A stretch of 62,000 nt of DNA from Acanthaster planci (GCF_001949145.1 NW_019091509.1:32616-94615), one strand, 5' to 3'. Numbered from the stretch's first letter, positions 21,941-35,860 are shown. Notes: generated from the letters alone by a model not told the origin. A program made the numbers and translations.

Positions 21941-24900
21941 GACTCACAAATAATACATTAATGTTAATTAATGTTAAGGGAATATGTGCATAGAATGTAC
22001 CTTTGTAAATGTTCACGTCTTTTGTTTCTTTTATCAAGATTTAAAGGGCCCGTGCCAGCAATGTAAATATTTTATTGCAATTCAACGTCTACATGAAACA
22101 ACAACTTGTTTGAGGTTATTCAATGAGTACATACAAGTACATCATGCTCTTATCAAGAGTCAATGCATGGATTTTTAATTTGCCTCTGCATTTATATGTT
22201 GAATGATTTTGTTTTCGATGTCTTGCACAAGTACAGTGTATTGAGCTTTTGTGTTTAAAGTTTCTTCATTTTGTTTCCAGATATTATTTTCAATACAACA
22301 GGAAATACAATGTAAATATTGTTTTCATTTCTGTATTTAAAAATGTGTAAGGAAAGGTTACATACTTTTCTCCACCCAGCACCCAAAGAACTGTACATGT
22401 ACAAACATTACAGACTACTAAAGGATTTATGATTCTTCAGGTTTTCATGATCAGATCTTTGCATCAACTGATGCATGCAGATGTCTACAACTTGGGAATT
22501 TACATATTTAAAATGGACATGCATAAACCTTTCTGAAGTTATGACTGAAGAAAATCATTTAATACATTAACTACCGTGCATAATTTCACAGTGTGTTCCC
22601 ATTTGCCAAATGTTGTACGCATCCACACATATTTAATAGGTATTTTTTGTCTATATGTTATGGTACATTCATTTCTAATTACTCTATGGAGAAAATATCT
22701 ACTAGATAATTTGTAGCTGGAAATGACATAGAGTTGATTATTCCACTAGCTACGAGTTATCTTGTACTATGTCACTACGAGGTAACTCATAGGTTGGCAA
22801 AGGGATGACAAACTTTTCTAATTCTCCATACCAGTTCTGCAATATACATGTATACTGCATTTCTCTGAAAGTCTGGACTGTCATTGACATTGTATTGTGT
22901 ATTGTGTGCACTGAGCAGTCCCTGCCACGTTGATTATTACAAAATTACACAACTAAGTGTTGAAAGTAAGGAATACCATGTGCCCTAATGAACTGTACTA
23001 AATTAACTATTATGATATATCAGAACATCATATCAGAACTATCAAGAAATCAAAACAATTTGTTCACTTTGATGCTTTACAAGCCACTGGGTTTTTATAA
23101 ACAGCTTCAGACAAATGTGTCTTTTAAAAAAATACATGTCATGTACCAGATTTCTCAAAAATGGAAAGTGGAAAAACTTGTTCACTCTCATTATTCAACT
23201 ATTATTTATAGGATGAGTGATCATTGATTACAACTGATTGATCAACTGCATTGGGGTGGGGCAAATTGATAATTTATTTTCCTTTTTTGCTTCACTTGGC
23301 ACTTTCATTTACTGAAAATAAGGCCTGAGGCAGGCAAACTGTCCTCCTACTCCCCCCCCAGCTGGATACACCAATGTGATTAAACCATTATGAAAAGCCA
23401 CAAGTCAAAATGCAAAGCTGTCTTGGTATTATAGTATTGTCTTTTTTCATTTTCATTGTACATTAAGTCAACCAGGTGACAGGGCATTTCAAATTTTGCC
23501 AATTACCAATTTTAATTCTAACAGTAAAAACACAAAACAAAACTATTTGAACATAATCATTTCGTAGATGGCTGTCCTCACCACTGCAAGCAGCGCATTT
23601 GTTGTGTTATTAGTGATGTCAGTATATTCAATTTTCAATACAAAACCCTTCCATTTTCTACAAGTATATATATATAGTACTCGTAGTGACCGAATCTGGT
23701 ACACCTGTTACTACAAGTTCAGGTATACTCATAGTCGACAGTCAGTATGTTAGAGAACCCCATGGGTCATGTGTATTATTTCTTGCTAACAATTACAAAA
23801 AGTTGTTTTCGGAAATAGTGAAACCAAAATTACATTATAATGATTACATTATATATACACCATGTTACATGTATACATTATTAACTTTGTATGCAACAAT
23901 TCTTCTCATGAAAGCAAGGTCATTAAACTTGGGTACTAGTTGGAAATCCATGTGTAAGTAGTATTGTGGCCGCTGCACCATAGTATTTCAGGCAAATTCT
24001 GATAACTTTCAGTCTTGTATGTGCAGTGACAGTATCCCCAAACTGTCAATGCTGAAACTACTAAATCAGGTATCTATCAAGGAAAGGAAATGCCCTTTTC
24101 ACCTCAAATATGACTACAAAGTACAAAAGGACCTGCTGCGTTGTTCTCATGATTAACCATTCACTATACTCACCACAGACTTTCTTGTAAGATGCTTGCA
24201 TGAAGGCCACAATGACAAATAGATCAATGTAGTACACAATAGAATCCAATGCAGCCAGAAGATGCAACACATGGATTTAGAATGAGCTGGATTAGGCAAC
24301 TAGAGGACAATCATCTTTGCATGGGGCAAAACAGCTGAATTATTAACAAGGGTGCTTGCCAGTCAATAGAATATGGCGGGAATTGAGAAAAGTGTACTTG
24401 CATGAAAATTACTGGAAATTTTGAAAAAGTCTAAAGTCTAGAAGTCAAAGCCTAAATTCCGAGCAGTATTTGAAACTTACTTTTATGAAATTTGGAAACT
24501 AAGGTTTGCCCTTTGCCAGTACACCCATATAACTTACTGGAGAATTGTGTTGGTCTGTACAAGGAATGCTGTGTGATTTTAACTGCAACTTCCGTACATA
24601 CACTTAACTCTATTATACACTTATCTCTGACAGAAAGTTTACAAGTACACAAGCACTGCACAAGCCATGATCATGAGAAAACCAATCACCACTCTGTAAA
24701 AATCTAGACTTGCTGTTTAATCCATAGAACTTTAGTTTAAATAATCATTTTGTCAGTCATAATAATGTTGCTGGACTTCATAGTAGCTTAAAGTTTTCTG
24801 AGGATATGAATGTGAAGGGTATGGTACTACATATGCATACATGTATACATGTGCAGTTGTTCCTGTTGGGTTTTATCAAGGCAACACCAGTATTGAACAC

Positions 24901-26477
24901 AGACAAGATACACAATGGACCTTGCCCAACAAAAAGGAAAAGTATTGATGGACTGCTTAAGCCAAACCATGAAAACTCTCTTAGGTAACAGCTTTGCTAT
25001 TTGCTTGGAAACAAGACAATGAAATGGAAGAATGTGCATGTGCACAATACCCTGGGTTGATGCCCAAGCTAGCTAAGATCCCTCTATTGTATGCATTGTG
25101 TTTGTTTTACTGGCATGCTACCTGAGGCAGTAAGATGTAAGCTTCTCTACTCTTCTTTGTTATGTTGATGATCAAGACAAATGTAAGCTGTAGGTGATGT
25201 CATCAATTATGCACAGTGGATTATAGAAAAGGACCTGTTGGCGGGAGAAGAGGTCATATGGACTAGTGGACACCAAGGCTGAACATTCTAATGCAGTGCC
25301 ACTGCTTTCTTGCTGTGCAGTTCTTGTATGTTCAATCCCATCATTAGTATCTACCAACAGTAAGTCCAATTTTTCACTTTTCCTTCATTTATGTAGTGCA
25401 ATGACAGAGGAGAACATCAAGATGACTATGTAGAAATGTTTGGCTTTTTCTTATTTGTAATACATGTACATACTGGGGAAGCTTCCTATCCTGTTACATA
25501 TGTCAACTGTGGTACCCAAACAAGTTGATGCTTTTTCTGGCGATTTTTTTTAAAGCTAACTTGACACCTTGTGCACAAACCTGCAAGACTGGTAAAAAAT
25601 GTATGTTTTAGCTAAGTAAATGCTTCACTATTGCCCCACTGGATTTGGTTGTATAGGACATGTTTCACTTTCTGTTGGCTATTAAACCCCTCCAAGGGAA
25701 AATTAGTGATGTATATACATTGAACTGTTACTTAATTCAGAGTTTCCTTGTACTTATGTGCGTAACACAAATCCCAGTATAATAGAACTAAAACAAATAA
25801 AGTTCATGAACTTAACAATCATGAAATTTACCACACAAAAACTGAAATGAGACAGACAAAAGGAAATAACTTTCAATTTGTTCAGTGCTGCCCTATAAAC
25901 TAAGATGGATAAAAGACAAGGTTTTCTGGGAAAGTGCCATATTATTTTTTAGCAAAGTATTGTAAAAGCCTATGTGCATACATGTACTTTAAATGCTCAA
26001 TGTGATGAACAAGTAATTTCTTCATGTTCTTTTTCTTTGGGGGGGTATATATTCACCAGAAGCACATTAGGTAAGAGACAAGAATGGTATTGGTACACAA
26101 GAACCAAGTTGACAAATGCAATACCAAGATGATAGAAACTACATTTTTGTACATGTATTTGTTAACTTGTTCCTCACAAACAGCTACAATCTACATATGC
26201 ACAATCTAGGGCTGAGCCACTTTGAATAATTGACTAGAGTATTCGACCTTAATTTTGATCAAATATTCGGTCGTACCAGCCAGCAGGTTGTTGATGAACA
26301 ATCCGCATACAAAATCGGTCACAGTAATGCACAGTATTTTACATTATCATTATAACAGCTTCTCATTTTAAGTTGAAATATTGTCCCGAAGGTTTCTTCA
26401 CATTTTATTTCAACAAATTTTGTATCAATACATCATTATTACGAAGAACAATATCTCAGCACATTGATAATGGTGCC

Positions 26478-26833
26478 CTGTCGCCTCAAAATGAGCTGAG
26501 AGTCGGAGTTTTCCAAAGCAGAGGTATTTTTGAGTTCAGCAGAAACGGAGCTTTCCAATGGCATATACATGGAACAATTAGGGTAAAAGTATAAGGTGAC
26601 AATGTGGCATTATTCTGGCAGCTTTGAATCTTTGTTCCCAACAATGTTTCAACATTTCAGACTAGGCACGAATAATGCTATCGTAAAAAATGCTGAGAAA
26701 ATGATGTTTTAAAATGTGACTCTGCAAAATATTTGGAATTAAATAGGAAATAGGTTACTCTTTCCAAATGTTACAAAACCCCAAAATAGTATGACTTTGG
26801 GCCCTCAAAATAGAAAAAAGTGGGATGCACTTG
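26478..26833. repeat. Dispersed ~400 bp repeat, copy 2
   Basis: Direct-orientation partner of 12778-13175; see the shared blocks there. It lacks about 25 bases present in copy 1 (after TGAGAAAATGA) and the segment corresponding to 'GACCTCCACTTCAAA'. Confidence 0.85.
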
Positions 26834-27889
26834 TTTGTTGAAAAGCTATTTCCATATTTCAGGATGGATTCTATATTGAACTACTGGGCATATCAGCTGC
26901 TTTCAAGTCTCTGGAATCTGCTTGAAACAAGCCTGCATAAGGAGATGTTTTTTGGTTTGAGATATGAAAAAGGTGTATACAAATGCCTAATTATTCCAAA
27001 TCAATTATTGATCTTTATGATTTTGTATTGCATGAAATTTTATTTTCTAATCCAAAAGCAGTGCAGAATGCAGACACTATATGTATGACAACAGAGAAAC
27101 TCAACTCGGATGGCATCACTTTTAGCTTGGCCATCATCTTACCTCTTTGATTCTTTGGTTTTTGTGGAACAGCTCATGCCTATTTGATTCCATGAGTTGT
27201 CCCACAAAGAACACAGATCATTGAAAAAACGTCAGGACAAAACAACTGTCTCTTCACCCCAACAAACAAGATGGTGGCACACGGTATTCTTCTTTTGGTG
27301 TACGCATCCAGAAATAAGCAGGTGAGATGGAGGCAACTACACAAAAGCACAGTAAGGATTATAGGCAAAAAATACATGTATGCACATCAAGCCTTTTGGG
27401 ACGCATTGTACGCTTTACTTTTCCTCTTCAAGTCCTGAAATCTTCTGGTAGAAGAGGTTTCCCCCTTATGTCTTTGGGTTAGACTGCATGAACCTCTGCA
27501 CATACATGTATCGGTAGCAAGAGACCAAACTGCATTACCCTCATTTACAAAAGTAATTTGGAAGAAGTTGCATGTACTACACTTTGGGAAGATTTGTCTG
27601 GATAGATACCATCTTTTCTGATTAAGGGTCCAAGGGTTAGCAATAAAGGGATGAAAACCACTCAATATCTATACATGTATTCCTGTGCATGAACCAATTA
27701 ATACACTGTATGTGTATTTACTGATCCCACAAAAGAGGTGCCACAGTCAGAACTCAAGCTTTTTCTACAAAAAATGGATTTGGAACACATGGCTTCTAAC
27801 TCAGGATATGCTGTTCACAAAAACCTATAACATCTGGGCTTACATGTGTAAAATTGCACATGAATTTTGCATAGAGGTGGGAATCTGGA

Positions 27890-28385
27890 TCATGTCATAC
27901 CCAGGACACTCTCAGTTATCACGAGGCCTTTAGCCTTGTGGTATGTCGGACACAGATTCACTACATTATTTTGTGTGATAATGAATTCTTCTTCAGGAAA
28001 AACTTGACACAGTAACGATGGTAAAGGAGCCTTTCCATGGTTCACATTAAAAACAAACGGGATGTTAGACATGCACATAGCAAAACCAGGTAACATCTGT
28101 GTTCAACCATTCTGCGATGTTATCTAGTGAGCATTAGCTTTGTTTGAGCTTATTTCAATCAGAGGGCTTACACTAAGAATGGAAATTTTTAAAATTGTGT
28201 ACATGCTTTTAAACAAGTGTCGATCAATACACAGGCCGAGTACATGACGCTTTTGAATTAACAATCAGTCAGATGTGCGTTTGATTTTAGTGTTAAAATG
28301 GCGCAGTGCATTGAGTTGAACAGCACATTACATGGAGCTTGACATGGACTGTGCAACAGTTACACATTTAACAATTGTTGCCTGC
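27890..28385 (+). repeat. ACACAG hairpin repeat, copy 2
   Basis: It opens with CCTTTAGCCTTGTGGTATGT then CGGACACAGATTCACTACAT and TATTTTGTGT. This matches one strand of the hairpin in copy 1, but the outer left arm is degraded (CAGGACACTCTCAG). It continues to 28385 with the block that aligns inverted with 21590-21720. Orientation is opposite to copy 1. Confidence 0.65.
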
Positions 28386-28888
28386 ATGGGGGTCCATGGT
28401 GTTTTGTACACCTGAGAGGGCAAATAGTCTTGCGTAATACATGTACAGGTAAATTTCATTGCAAAATAAATTGAAACACTTTGACTAACTGAGAAATTTG
28501 GATAGCAAAGTAAAGATTAAATTACAAGGAAAATTGTTGATTGTAATGTAATTGACGTTTTTTCGGGGGGGAAGGAGAAGTCTTTTACATGTGGAACTCT
28601 GGTTCAAGTTTTTAGTTTTAGAGTATTTTCAAGAGGCATTTTAATGGGTTGAACTTGGAGGAATTAAGCTTCAGGCCAAGCCTGCGAGGAGTTTCAATTA
28701 TTTTTAAAATTGAAACTTTGAATAGATTTCTCCACATTTTAAGGGGGTTGTTCAATGTTTTCTGAATATTTTTACATATTTCCAAGTTGCCTGTTAATGG
28801 TTTGATTTGGGGATTTCGTCGGGTTTTATTTAAATACATGTACATGTAATTTGTTTTATTATTTACATAGAGCAAGCAGTCTATTCTG

Positions 28889-29945
28889 TGTGATCATGGA
28901 GGAAGGACACAGAAGGAGTAACAACTCTGACACTTCAAAGTGCTTGATGATCATCACAGCCCGGTCATATGAATAATACAAAACATTCCAAAAATGCCTG
29001 ATTGCTGCATGCAGCTTAGTCGGACTTGTGGGACCAGTGATGTCCTAGCGATACTTGTAGGGTTTTGCTTGCAAGTAACTTCAATGTATTGCTGTAAGCA
29101 GGAAGCAGAGAGAGAAAGATTCTTCAGACATTAGGCCTACTTTTTCCATCATGAGTAAAGTTTTATATCATATTGATACTCTGTTCCATTATCCATGCAA
29201 AGTTTGTACAGTCAAACCTCGTTAATAAGAGATCCTTCGGACTAGGCAAATTACCTTGTTATAACAGGAACCTTGTACATGTACATCTATTATAAGGAAT
29301 ACAAACAATGAAAAACAAAGGATTGGGACCCAAAAAATTCCTTTTTATAAGCAGAATGATGTATAAGCATTGCTTTGATGAGGTTTGACTACACTTTTAT
29401 TTTCCTCCCTCCAATACATCAGTTTTCAAGGACTTGGTACGAATTTGGCTAAGACTGGCCAACAACATGTTGACCACCCCTCAAAAGCTTAGTTCACAAC
29501 AAACAAAATGCGCTATTTCATCACAAGGAGTGATCATGAGAGCTTGTAAAATACAATTTTGTATAAAATCCTATAAATGACTTGGCAATTTATTCCCAAA
29601 CGAACTTCAGAAGAAAGCGTTCCTTAAGGGTAATAACTGCATGAACATTTAGGGCACATGGCCTAACACTGCACAATCATTAAATTTGATGTTGCTGTGA
29701 GATCATGTCAAGCACCAACAAAACATGAATATTGAATTTCCTACACTTCCCTACACACAGTTTTAATGATGTATATTACCAGCGAAATGTTGCGGCAGCT
29801 ATCCCAGGGTATAAAGGGACTTCATGGTTGTGAAACAGATGATGCATAGCAAGAGCTCGCTCTGGCATGCCAGAAAGCAGTAATGGGCCAGATGTTATAA
29901 CCCGGGTAGTTTAAACTCGTTCTGTGTCCTTCCTCCATGGTGTGA
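28889..29945. repeat. Inverted pair of ~24-bp sequences, 1 kb apart
   Basis: CATGGAGGAAGGACACAGAA then GGAGT at 28895-28919 faces its reverse complement (ACTCGTTCTGTGTCCTTCCT then CCATG) at 29915-29939, 23 of 24 matching. They could be the ends of a non-autonomous element about 1.05 kb long that was later hit by the pogo-like MITE at 29209, or a chance pair of related repeats. No target duplication is evident. Confidence 0.4.
29207..29392. mobile_element. pogo/Tc1-type MITE, ~185 bp
   Basis: The left end follows a TA dinucleotide and reads CAGTCAAACCTCGTTAATAA; the right end on the minus strand reads TAGTCAAACCTCATCAAAGC. Between them lies a ...TTGTTATAACAGGAACC segment, as in elements whose ends run 'CAGTCAAACCTCGTTATAACG'. 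This end sequence and TA target are typical of pogo/Tigger-like MITEs. The right-hand TA is altered (ACTACA). Non-coding. Confidence 0.75.
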
Positions 29946-32900
29946 TGGAGGGGTGCCCAAGCCTGGTAACCAGAACCTGCAGGCCAAGTGCCTGGCACTA
30001 GTGCCAGACAGCCTGCATCCAATGGTGGAAGCGGTCGACCACTTGGACATCGTCAAAGCTAGACACCAGATGACCCCTCACACGCCAACTTTGATCTCTA
30101 TGACAATCTCCTTCTTGTTACTGCCCTGTGATGGCAACTTCTTCGGGCACTTCAGCATCTACATGTAGAAGAGAGGGAAGGGGAGGTGGTGGTACAAAAC
30201 AATGCAGGAACGTTAAATGGCCAGGAATTGTAGCATGGATCAAGCACCTGTCAGAGCGTATGACATCACACTCCGTCCACTTGTAACAAACAATTTAATT
30301 TCTGCTTAGCAAAAACAGTCAGGCCAGCCAATTCATAGCTTTATAGCTATTAATAATACAATAAATTTTTATAAAGCTACTACCTTCTTTGTAGTCTTTC
30401 TTGGTCCTCCTGAAACATCACAATTGCGAGTGGTACTTGGAGTATGTTGTTGAATTCACTCCTTATGAATGCATGCACTGAAAACTGCTGAACAAATGGG
30501 CACCTGACAAGTTTGAATATATGTACATGTACCATGATGAGTACAGAGATGCCTGCTTGTTATCAAATAGGGCTTTTAAAAGGATCTTGGTGGATTCTGT
30601 AGGATTTGCCATCAAAGTAATCCTATGTAAACAAACAATTGGTTCATGGGTTTGCTAGAAAGAAGCCACTTCAAGTTGACCGGACCACTGTCATCATTAT
30701 ATGCAATATAATTTTTCCAAATCTAAATTTGTACATTTCAGTAATAACCCCAGGTTTGCAAATTACATATATTCTTGGAGGAAAAATAGCCAAATTAAAG
30801 ACAAGCGACCATCCAATAGATTTAAACCCTGGTATTTTCACTAGTAACATGTACATCACATGAACATGTATTTACAAAATGAAAATCAAACAGTCACTTG
30901 GACCCTTACAGAATCAAATCATTTTTAAAGCAAAATGCATACAAATTCAAGGGCCAAACCAGCCAATCTACAAGCAACAACTTTAACAATGTTATTTCAA
31001 TACTTCTGGCTTCTTCAACATTGATTTTTTGTCAACTATGCAACAAAATAAATATGTACAGATAGTGAATTCTGATCGAACATCTTAATTTTTAATCTCA
31101 AAACAACACTCTCTCTAAATTAATGTTTACACATATCACAACATTTCCTTTTTAAGGACAACCACCATGTTCTTATTGTCAAATTTTGTGAACACAATAA
31201 TTATGATATTCCTAAAGTCAACTCAATCATTTTTAGCATTTAACAATTAGTTAAGACACAAAATAAAAGTAATGATTACTCACTGTTATTTTGATGAGAT
31301 TGATTGTTGGATGGTTTCCAGGCTGAGTGTTGCAAGAAATTGGGAGCAATTGTTTATTACGATCAATTAGCTCTGACTGCCAACTTTCAACCTGATTCCA
31401 CTGGAACTGAGATTTACTGACTGATCTGCATTAGGATCTTAGGAATATTAATTGGTACCGGACAACTATACACTCTCACTTAGCTCACATTCGAGATGTT
31501 TTCGTCCGACAATCGAAATTCAATGAGGTCTCACTCATCTCACACGACCTTCAACTGGACAAGTTTCTATTACAAGGTGTCTTTCCATGTGCCACCAAAG
31601 TGAAAAGTTAGGTGCATGACCAAACACTGCATATATGAGAGGCTTTGTTCAGCTGAAATCAAACTACAATTTAAAGGGGGTCGGCCAACCCTAAAGAATG
31701 AAAGACAGTATGCAACAAATGTTTCAGATTCATGCTATGGTAAGAATAATTTCAAGAGGTAATGGATGAAATGTTCTATTCCATGAGGCAATTGAGGAAT
31801 TGCATATTCTATGAGTCACTGAATGAAATTGTTCTTACAATTGGAAGTACATGTAATTGAAACATTCAATATTTTTTCATACAATATTTGCATAAATCCT
31901 CTTCTCTTAGGAGAACAGGTCCCACTAACGTATTGACGTCCATCAGTATGCAAAACAGATTCGTGTTGAAGTTGTCACCATGCAATGTTAAACTGGTTAC
32001 CATCACTACATTATTTTCCTACTGGGAATGAGATACATGCAAATGAAATGGGGTGACAAACAGTCTAGAGAAATGAAGTTCTATTCAGTGGGTACCATTC
32101 AATGGAACAAATAATTCGGTTGACGTGATCACCAATCAGATGACAGGAATATATGCAGGTATTCAGGGGTGTGATATGGGGAAAATGAAAAATCCACGAA
32201 TACCGTATCATATAATAAGCATTGCTAGTCATGCAAATCAACATTACCTTTTTGAGTTTTTATTCATGAAGGTACCTCGACAAATGAAAAATGCTTTTTC
32301 AACACAATGATTTTTCTTTTATTGATTCATAAACTTAGCAACCCGAGTACATACATATATACATGAATGTACCTAGCTGAGCCTAACTAATCCATTATCT
32401 TACATACATGTTACATTTAATACAGCACATTAAAACTGATACACCTGATATTAACTTCACAAAACTTGCTTTTATATAAGACAGTGGACATTCAACAAAT
32501 TTAACTCAATGCTATTTAGCCAACTGCAAGTAAACAATGCTCCCTTTGATACGTTTACACAAGTAAGCTTATGTGGCTTATCAAATTCCCATTGCATTTC
32601 ATTCCAAGTAGGATCAGCGGTCTAGTAGATAGTGCAAGTGGCACATCTTGAGATCACATATACGATATGCTTCAAGGTGCGTCCAATCCCATCTAGCATC
32701 CTTTTTTTTGTCCCCCAAAATTAAGAGTTTTCTTCTTTTGGTATTGTTAAATTGACATTTAATTACAGAGTCTTACATTTTCTTTTTCTGATTCGTAGCT
32801 CTGGAGTTTTTTGGGGGGCCAAAAAAAGGAAAAAATATGAAATTGTACAATGGTGTGATTCCTATCTTGTGAATATGAAATCACAACAGCTATGTTGGCA

Positions 32901-33320
32901 TAGAACCAGACTAAGATTTGTCACAGAAAGAAGACCAAACCAGTTACTGTGCATGTGCCTGGCAAAGTGTCATAATTGGTTAAATTTGCCTGTGATGGTT
33001 TAACATCCATTGCCTAAATATAAAAGAGTATATTCAAAGATATTATAGTCAGCCTATGATTAAAAAATAAATAAATGAAATGTGCTTCCACATTTTTCAT
33101 TAATGAGAGTTCATAATCTGTAACGATCAGCAACTCACTCTACTTTTAGTAGATGCTTCAAATATGCGCACAAGTTGTATAAATGAAACACTGAGGGCAC
33201 TGTCAACTTGACTTAAGACCATCACAGAGTTTAATTGAAAACGAAACCCTACAAGTCACCAGAGAAACTCATCAAATGGGATAGTGCCCCCAGTTCTAAG
33301 CATGGAGTGCTAGTTGTCGT

Positions 33321-33450
33321 GGGTACAAATTGACCAGGGTACAAGTTGACCTGGGTAAGGGTTGATCTGGGTACAAATTGACTTGGGAGTAAATATTAGA
33401 ATACGAGTTGTCTCAGGTATAAATTTTCCTGGATACGAGTTTACAGGATT
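33321..33450. repeat. Minisatellite, ~16-17 bp unit
   Basis: Units such as GGGTACAAATTGACCAG, GGGTACAAGTTGACCT, GGGTAAGGGTTGATCT and GGGTACAAATTGACTT follow head to tail from 33321. Looser units (AATACGAGTTGTCTCAGG, TATAAATTTTCCTGG, ATACGAGTTTACAGG) run to about 33450. Confidence 0.8.
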
Positions 33451-34497
33451 CAAGAGTTGGTAGGCTACATTTCTGTCCAATTTTGTGCTGTTCTCTATGG
33501 GTGCATATTTCATTAAATACAGGTTTTTAGTGGAATGCATCCCCAAGATTTATTAGAACACTGTTCATCAAATCTATCAGCATCTTTTAGTCTTACAGTG
33601 CATGCAGATTATTATTATTATCATTCATTCGGCCAAACAAGAATGAACAAAACAAACTAGAACATATATATATTAAAAAGAAAAAGACAAACATCAAACA
33701 ACAAACCAAAAGAATCCACTTTAAGGTGGCCAGGATTAATAAAAGTGAAAATAAACCACTGTAGCTCGAAAGCCAATTAATCCAACCTTAAAATGGAACA
33801 AAAAACATTGAAGGTAGAAAACTAAAATGACAAGAGAATCACTGAGAAAAAGAAAGATCTGTTTGAGTTACAGATGTAATTGCATTTCTCAAAGATATAC
33901 ATGTACGGTATCAAAGGGAAACTAAAATATTTCACCAAAGAAACAATGTATGAAGAATAATAGACCTATAAATAGGAATGATAATAGTTAAAAAGTACAA
34001 TAAAATCAAAACTGATAAGATTATGGCAAGCAGTAATCAAATTCGATGCCATAACTGCCGTGGCACCGCACTCACAGGTACATTCTTCAGATTGATGCAT
34101 GCATGCATTTGGCAAATCACAACATATTGGCTGAAGAGGCATGTAACGCCAGTGTACCGACTGTTCACAAACATTGTGCCACCTCAGTAATGGCTTGTAA
34201 ATCTGGCTTTCCAACTACACTGTAACTTATTTACAGTCAAACACTGATCAGAGCACTGTAAATACGTCATGTTTAAAACAAGGACAGTTTTAGGTCCCAA
34301 GTCTTTGTTTTTCTTTCTTTTCTGTGCAATAAATTTTATCGCTTCATGATCAAATTATTTATAAGCAGCAAATTTGGCAATAGATTGTGTCCTGTGTTCA
34401 ATTAAGGTGTTTGGTAGAAGGGATAACATTGCTGTGGGGAGTAGCTTCCTGTTACACCGAGTTTGCATTACATGCACATGTACAGGTACATAAAAAT

Positions 34498-35225
34498 GTA
34501 CAGTTCGGCTCAACAGTATTTGTAACCTTTATGGAAAATAACTCACTTTTCTAAACTCATTTGTAAAAGCTATTATGTTGGTACTTCCACTATATCTTTT
34601 GTCTATTTGTTGTAATACACAAACCGACATGTGTATTGGCTAAAGTTCTTTTGCATACTAATAGATATGGCCCGGGTTTCTTTTTTGCTCCTGTTCAAAA
34701 GTTTTCATACCCCAGGTTTACATAGTCCATTGTCTTTTCTTAATAGTCAATGGCGTACCCTTTTTTCATGATGACTACCTCTAGACAGTTCCTATAAAGT
34801 GTCCACAAGCTTTCTGCATGTCTCCTGTGGGATGTTGGTCCACTTTTCCTTGGTGAAAGCCTCCAGCTGGGTCAGGTTGGATGGTCTCCTAGCCACCACT
34901 CAAGTCTTTGGCACTCTCTACTGATTCTCTGTTGGATTTTGGTCAGGACTTTGACTTGGCTATCCTAGTACATGGATATCACTATTCTTGAACCACTGCT
35001 TTACTACCTTGGTGGTGTGCTTGGGGTCATTGTGCTGCTGGTACGTCCAATCAGATCCAAGCTGGAATTTCTCAGCAGATGCTTTCACTTCAACCGTGTT
35101 CTCTAACTTGTATGCTTCTAGCTTCCTTCAGACATAGGCAATATCCATGTGGCCAAACAACTCCATCTTTTTAGGCCCTTGGTTGTGATGGTACCAAGCT
35201 ACTTTACCACCTGCCCAAAAGGTCC
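34498..35225 (-). pseudogene. Tc1-family transposase relic (C-terminal half)
   Basis: The minus strand encodes GGKVAWYHHNQGPKKMELFG near 35205-35145, then QHNDPKHTTKVVKQWF at about 35041-34994 and DQNPTENQ at 34944-34921. It ends with a RRPSNLTQLEAFTKEKW segment at about 34890-34840. The NDPKHT and NP-EN motifs hold the second Asp and the third acidic residue of the DDE triad. Several stops and frameshifts interrupt it. A pogo/Tc1-type terminal word (CAAAAGTTTTCATACCCC) lies at 34696-34713, and a TACAGTTCGG sequence at 34499 may be the end of the element. The N-terminal half is missing. It sits directly upstream of the DIRS element. Confidence 0.8.
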
Positions 35226-35299
35226 AGTTCCAGCAAGGCCCACAGGGTAAATTATCTCAAGGTACCGATTTAGCAACGAGTTCAAATATGAGCATGGTC

Positions 35300-35860
35300 A
35301 GCACAGACAATGTACATGTAGGCCTACTGCTACCATCAGTGGTGACCCTTTTAGGGTATCATGTACCATTGGCCATTAAAGGAAAGACTTAGGAATAGTA
35401 GCTTTGTAGATATGGCTGTGCTTTATCAAGAGCCAGCAGCAGCCACAGTTGCTCGGGCAGGAGATAAGGAAGTTCTTCTTCTTTTTGAGGGCGACAGAAT
35501 GGTTGTTCGCAAGTCATCGGCCATATGTGATAAAAATATTGATACAGTTGACAAATGGGCCTCTGCATGCAATACATGTACATTTATGTCCATTGACCTG
35601 TAGAAACATCCACAGCGTGCCCCTGAATTGTTGAACTATGTCGAGACTGTTAAGCCTCCGGCCCACCAGTTTCCTAGGCTTGGCTGGCAAAAATATGATG
35701 AGCAATTTCACCTCCAGCAGGAGCACAATCCCACGCGCTTATGGGGAGTAATAAATACCGAGCTATGGCTGACTGTGGCCGACGCTGTAACAGTTTCCTC
35801 CATGACTTTTGGTCTGGATGGCTCAAGCACTTTTAACGCCCAACCCTAGATAATAAAGTT
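35300..35860 (+). pseudogene. DIRS-type element: gag-like region
   Basis: The plus strand carries, across at least two frameshifts, VPLAIK near 35365, then FVDMAVLYQEP (35402), KEVLLLFEGDRMV (35467) and, from 35620, HQFPRLGWQKYDEQF (35669) and NTELWLT (35756). I recognise this order from the N-terminal part of open frames in DIRS-like retrotransposons of marine invertebrates: a segment with 'EVLLLFEGD', then 'QFPGLGW--YD--FR', then 'ELWL'. A Cys-His-containing stretch follows at about 35935 (HKCSTCFYPCH), perhaps a decayed zinc knuckle. Frameshifts and stops show it is non-functional. Confidence 0.75.

Noticed and set aside
26207-26290. hAT-like end (CTAGGGCTGAGCCACTTTGA with ATTCG words)
   Set aside because: Only one end is visible and no matching inverted end or 8-bp duplication was found.
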